From: Acidovorax sp. GBBC 1281
GTDB lineage: Bacteria; Pseudomonadota; Gammaproteobacteria; Burkholderiales; Burkholderiaceae_C
Direction of reading: 5' to 3'
Assembly (NCBI RefSeq): GCF_028473645.1
Contig: NZ_CP097269.1
Coordinates: 1,248,001 to 1,312,000, forward strand
Length of the DNA: 64,000 bases
Part shown: positions 62,737 through 64,000 of the stretch, in pieces
How positions within the stretch are numbered: the first letter of the stretch is position 1
Layout: each line of letters begins with the position of its first letter
The notes under the pieces: model-generated
Databases searched by the model: none
The model's input: the letters and a program-made list of their open reading frames with translations, nothing else
What the model was told of the DNA's origin: nothing
Program-made: the position numbers and the translations under genes

Positions 62737-62916
62737 GGTAAATTTTCCTTAAGTGTCTGAGGATGATGTCAGCAAAGCCCGCGATTATAGCCCAGCGACT
62801 TGGGCGGGGCCGCAGGGTCGCTTCGACGCAGGCAGGCGGCTCCCTTCGGTGAGGTCCGAGGGGCAGGCATTCCGCGGACCGGTGCCGGCCGCGGCGCAGC
62901 GCATACACTCGCGGCC

Positions 62917-64000
62917 GTGTCCCTGTTCAAAGCCGCCTCCACCGTTTCCCTGCTGACCCTGGCCTCCCGCGTGACGGGCCTGGTGCGCGATCTGCTGATG
63001 GCCTCGCTGTTCGGGGCCAATGCGCTCACCGATGCCTTCAACGTCGCTTTCCGCATTCCCAACCTGTTTCGCCGGCTGTTCGCCGAAGGGGCCTTCAGCC
63101 AGGCCTTCGTGCCCGTGCTCGCGGCGCACAAGGCCCAGCACGGCGACGAGGCCACGCGCCGGCTCATCGCCAGCGTGGCGACGGTGCTGTTCTGGGTGCT
63201 GCTGCTGACCTGCGTGCTGGGCGTGCTGGGGGCGCCGCTGCTGGTGTGGCTGCTCGCCAGCGGCCTGCGCCAGAGCGCCGGCGGGTTCGATGCCGCCGTG
63301 GTCATGACGCGCTGGATGTTCCCTTACATCGGCTTCATGTCGCTGGTGGCGCTCTCGGCCGGCGTGCTCAACACCTGGAAGCGCTTTGCCGTGCCGGCGG
63401 CCACGCCGGTGCTGCTCAACGTCTGCATGATCGCCGCCGCCTGGCTGGGCGCGCCGCAGCTGGCTGCCCGCGGCATCGAGCCCATCTATGCCATGGCCGG
63501 CGGCGTGATGCTGGGCGGCATCACGCAACTGGCGGTGCAACTGCCCGCGCTGTTCCGGCTGGGCCTGCTGCCGCGCATCGGGCTCACCCCCGGGGCCATT
63601 CGCACGGCGTGGCACGACCCGGGCGTGCGCCGCATCCTCACGTTGATGGGCCCGGCGTTGCTGGGCGTGGGCGTGGCGCAGATCTCGCTCATGATCAACA
63701 CGCAGATCGCCTCGTACCTCGCGCCGGGCAGCGTGACCTGGCTGTTCTACGCCGACCGGCTCATGGAGTTCCCCACCTCGCTGCTGGGCGTGGCGCTGGG
63801 CGTGGTGCTGACGCCGCAGTTGGCGGCCGCCAAGGCGGCTGGCGATGCCGCCCGCTACTCGTCCATGCTCGACTGGGGGCTGCGCATCGTCGTGGTGCTG
63901 TCCGTGCCGTGCGCGGTGGGCCTGCTCACCTTTGCCGAGCCTCTGGTGGCCACGTTGTTCCACCATGGCGCGCTGCAGGACAGCGACGTCGGCCAGATCG
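62917..64000 (+). CDS. murJ: lipid II flippase MurJ, N-terminal part
   Basis: 361 residues are visible before the window ends; full MurJ has ~510-520. The GTG start gives SLFKAASTVSLLTLASRVTG and the family motifs LVRDLLMASLFGANALTDAF, FRIPNLFRRLFAEGAFSQAF and FYADRLMEFPTSLLGVALG. It is an inner-membrane multi-helix protein that flips lipid II for peptidoglycan synthesis. A -10-like TACACT ends 8 bp before the GTG and no ribosome binding site is seen, so the mRNA may be leaderless. Confidence 0.96.
   Translation, partial: MSLFKAASTVSLLTLASRVTGLVRDLLMASLFGANALTDAFNVAFRIPNLFRRLFAEGAFSQAFVPVLAAHKAQHGDEATRRLIASVATVLFWVLLLTCVLGVLGAPLLVWLLASGLRQSAGGFDAAVVMTRWMFPYIGFMSLVALSAGVLNTWKRFAVPAATPVLLNVCMIAAAWLGAPQLAARGIEPIYAMAGGVMLGGITQLAVQLPALFRLGLLPRIGLTPGAIRTAWHDPGVRRILTLMGPALLGVGVAQISLMINTQIASYLAPGSVTWLFYADRLMEFPTSLLGVALGVVLTPQLAAAKAAGDAARYSSMLDWGLRIVVVLSVPCAVGLLTFAEPLVATLFHHGALQDSDVGQI

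Overview
The window is a GC-rich, gene-dense chromosomal segment of a betaproteobacterium. The gene content and the style of the proteins point to Comamonadaceae, most likely an Acidovorax/Paracidovorax-type, plant-associated species. Supporting clues are a GH5 cellulase with a CBM2 module, a VirK-family secreted protein, a kynR-kynBUA tryptophan cluster, the PuuD-type urate hydroxylase and a short AT-rich dispersed repeat of the kind I remember from this family. No rRNA, tRNA or CRISPR array was seen.

Layout. (1) 1-5.0 kb is an insertion-sequence scar. A chemoreceptor gene is cut by an IS5-group element with no matching target duplication. Next to it a small lipoprotein-like gene is split by an IS903-type element with a clean 9-bp duplication, and that element is itself split by an IS630-type element with a TA duplication. 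(2) 5.0-19.0 kb holds one half of a purine-catabolism region: an M20 hydrolase, a uraD-allC fusion, puuE, a GntR regulator, glycerate kinase, uraH, xdhC and puuD. It is interspersed with ggt, a cellulase, a virK-like gene and a TonB-domain lipoprotein. (3) 19.0-30.1 kb is a signalling block: an EAL-CBS-GGDEF protein, a Cache histidine kinase with its LuxR-type regulator, a Crp-type regulator and a diguanylate cyclase. Inside it lies an exported RidA / exported PLP-enzyme pair next to a porin. (4) 30.1-44.9 kb has a siderophore-type TonB receptor, xdhAB, a flavin reductase, a LysR regulator, a BmpA/Nup-type nucleoside ABC transporter and adenine deaminase. (5) 45.0-52.0 kb has a penicillin-acylase-family lipoprotein, a hydroxyacid dehydrogenase and the kynurenine pathway. 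(6) 52.0-55.0 kb is an iron-uptake feo operon with a Fur-like box and a frameshifted ykgJ. (7) 55.0-56.7 kb is a lower-GC island with a signal-less amidase followed by an overlapping exported small protein, which looks like an effector-immunity pair. (8) 56.7-64.0 kb returns to core genes: an HD hydrolase, argF, argD, a DUF3579 gene, a frameshifted mqo, rpsT and the start of murJ.

How the genes fit together. Adenine or nucleosides enter through the ABC transporter and are deaminated. Xanthine dehydrogenase (xdhABC) makes urate, PuuD oxidises it, and UraH, UraD, PuuE and AllC take it through allantoin towards ureidoglycolate. Glycerate kinase can take up the glyoxylate-derived carbon. The histidine kinase/regulator pair sits directly upstream of the exported RidA/PLP operon, whose promoter region carries four phased TGCGTA repeats, so the two may form one regulated unit.

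The items I consider most worth following are: the extracytoplasmic RidA + PLP lipoprotein module and its candidate operator array; the amidase/exported-protein island; five copies of a ~62-bp AT-rich repeat that lie inside genes or at their 3' ends (argF, xdhB, puuD, gckA, kynB); short tandem duplications that break mqo and ykgJ; and a 13-bp inverted repeat that encloses the start codon of a LysR gene.
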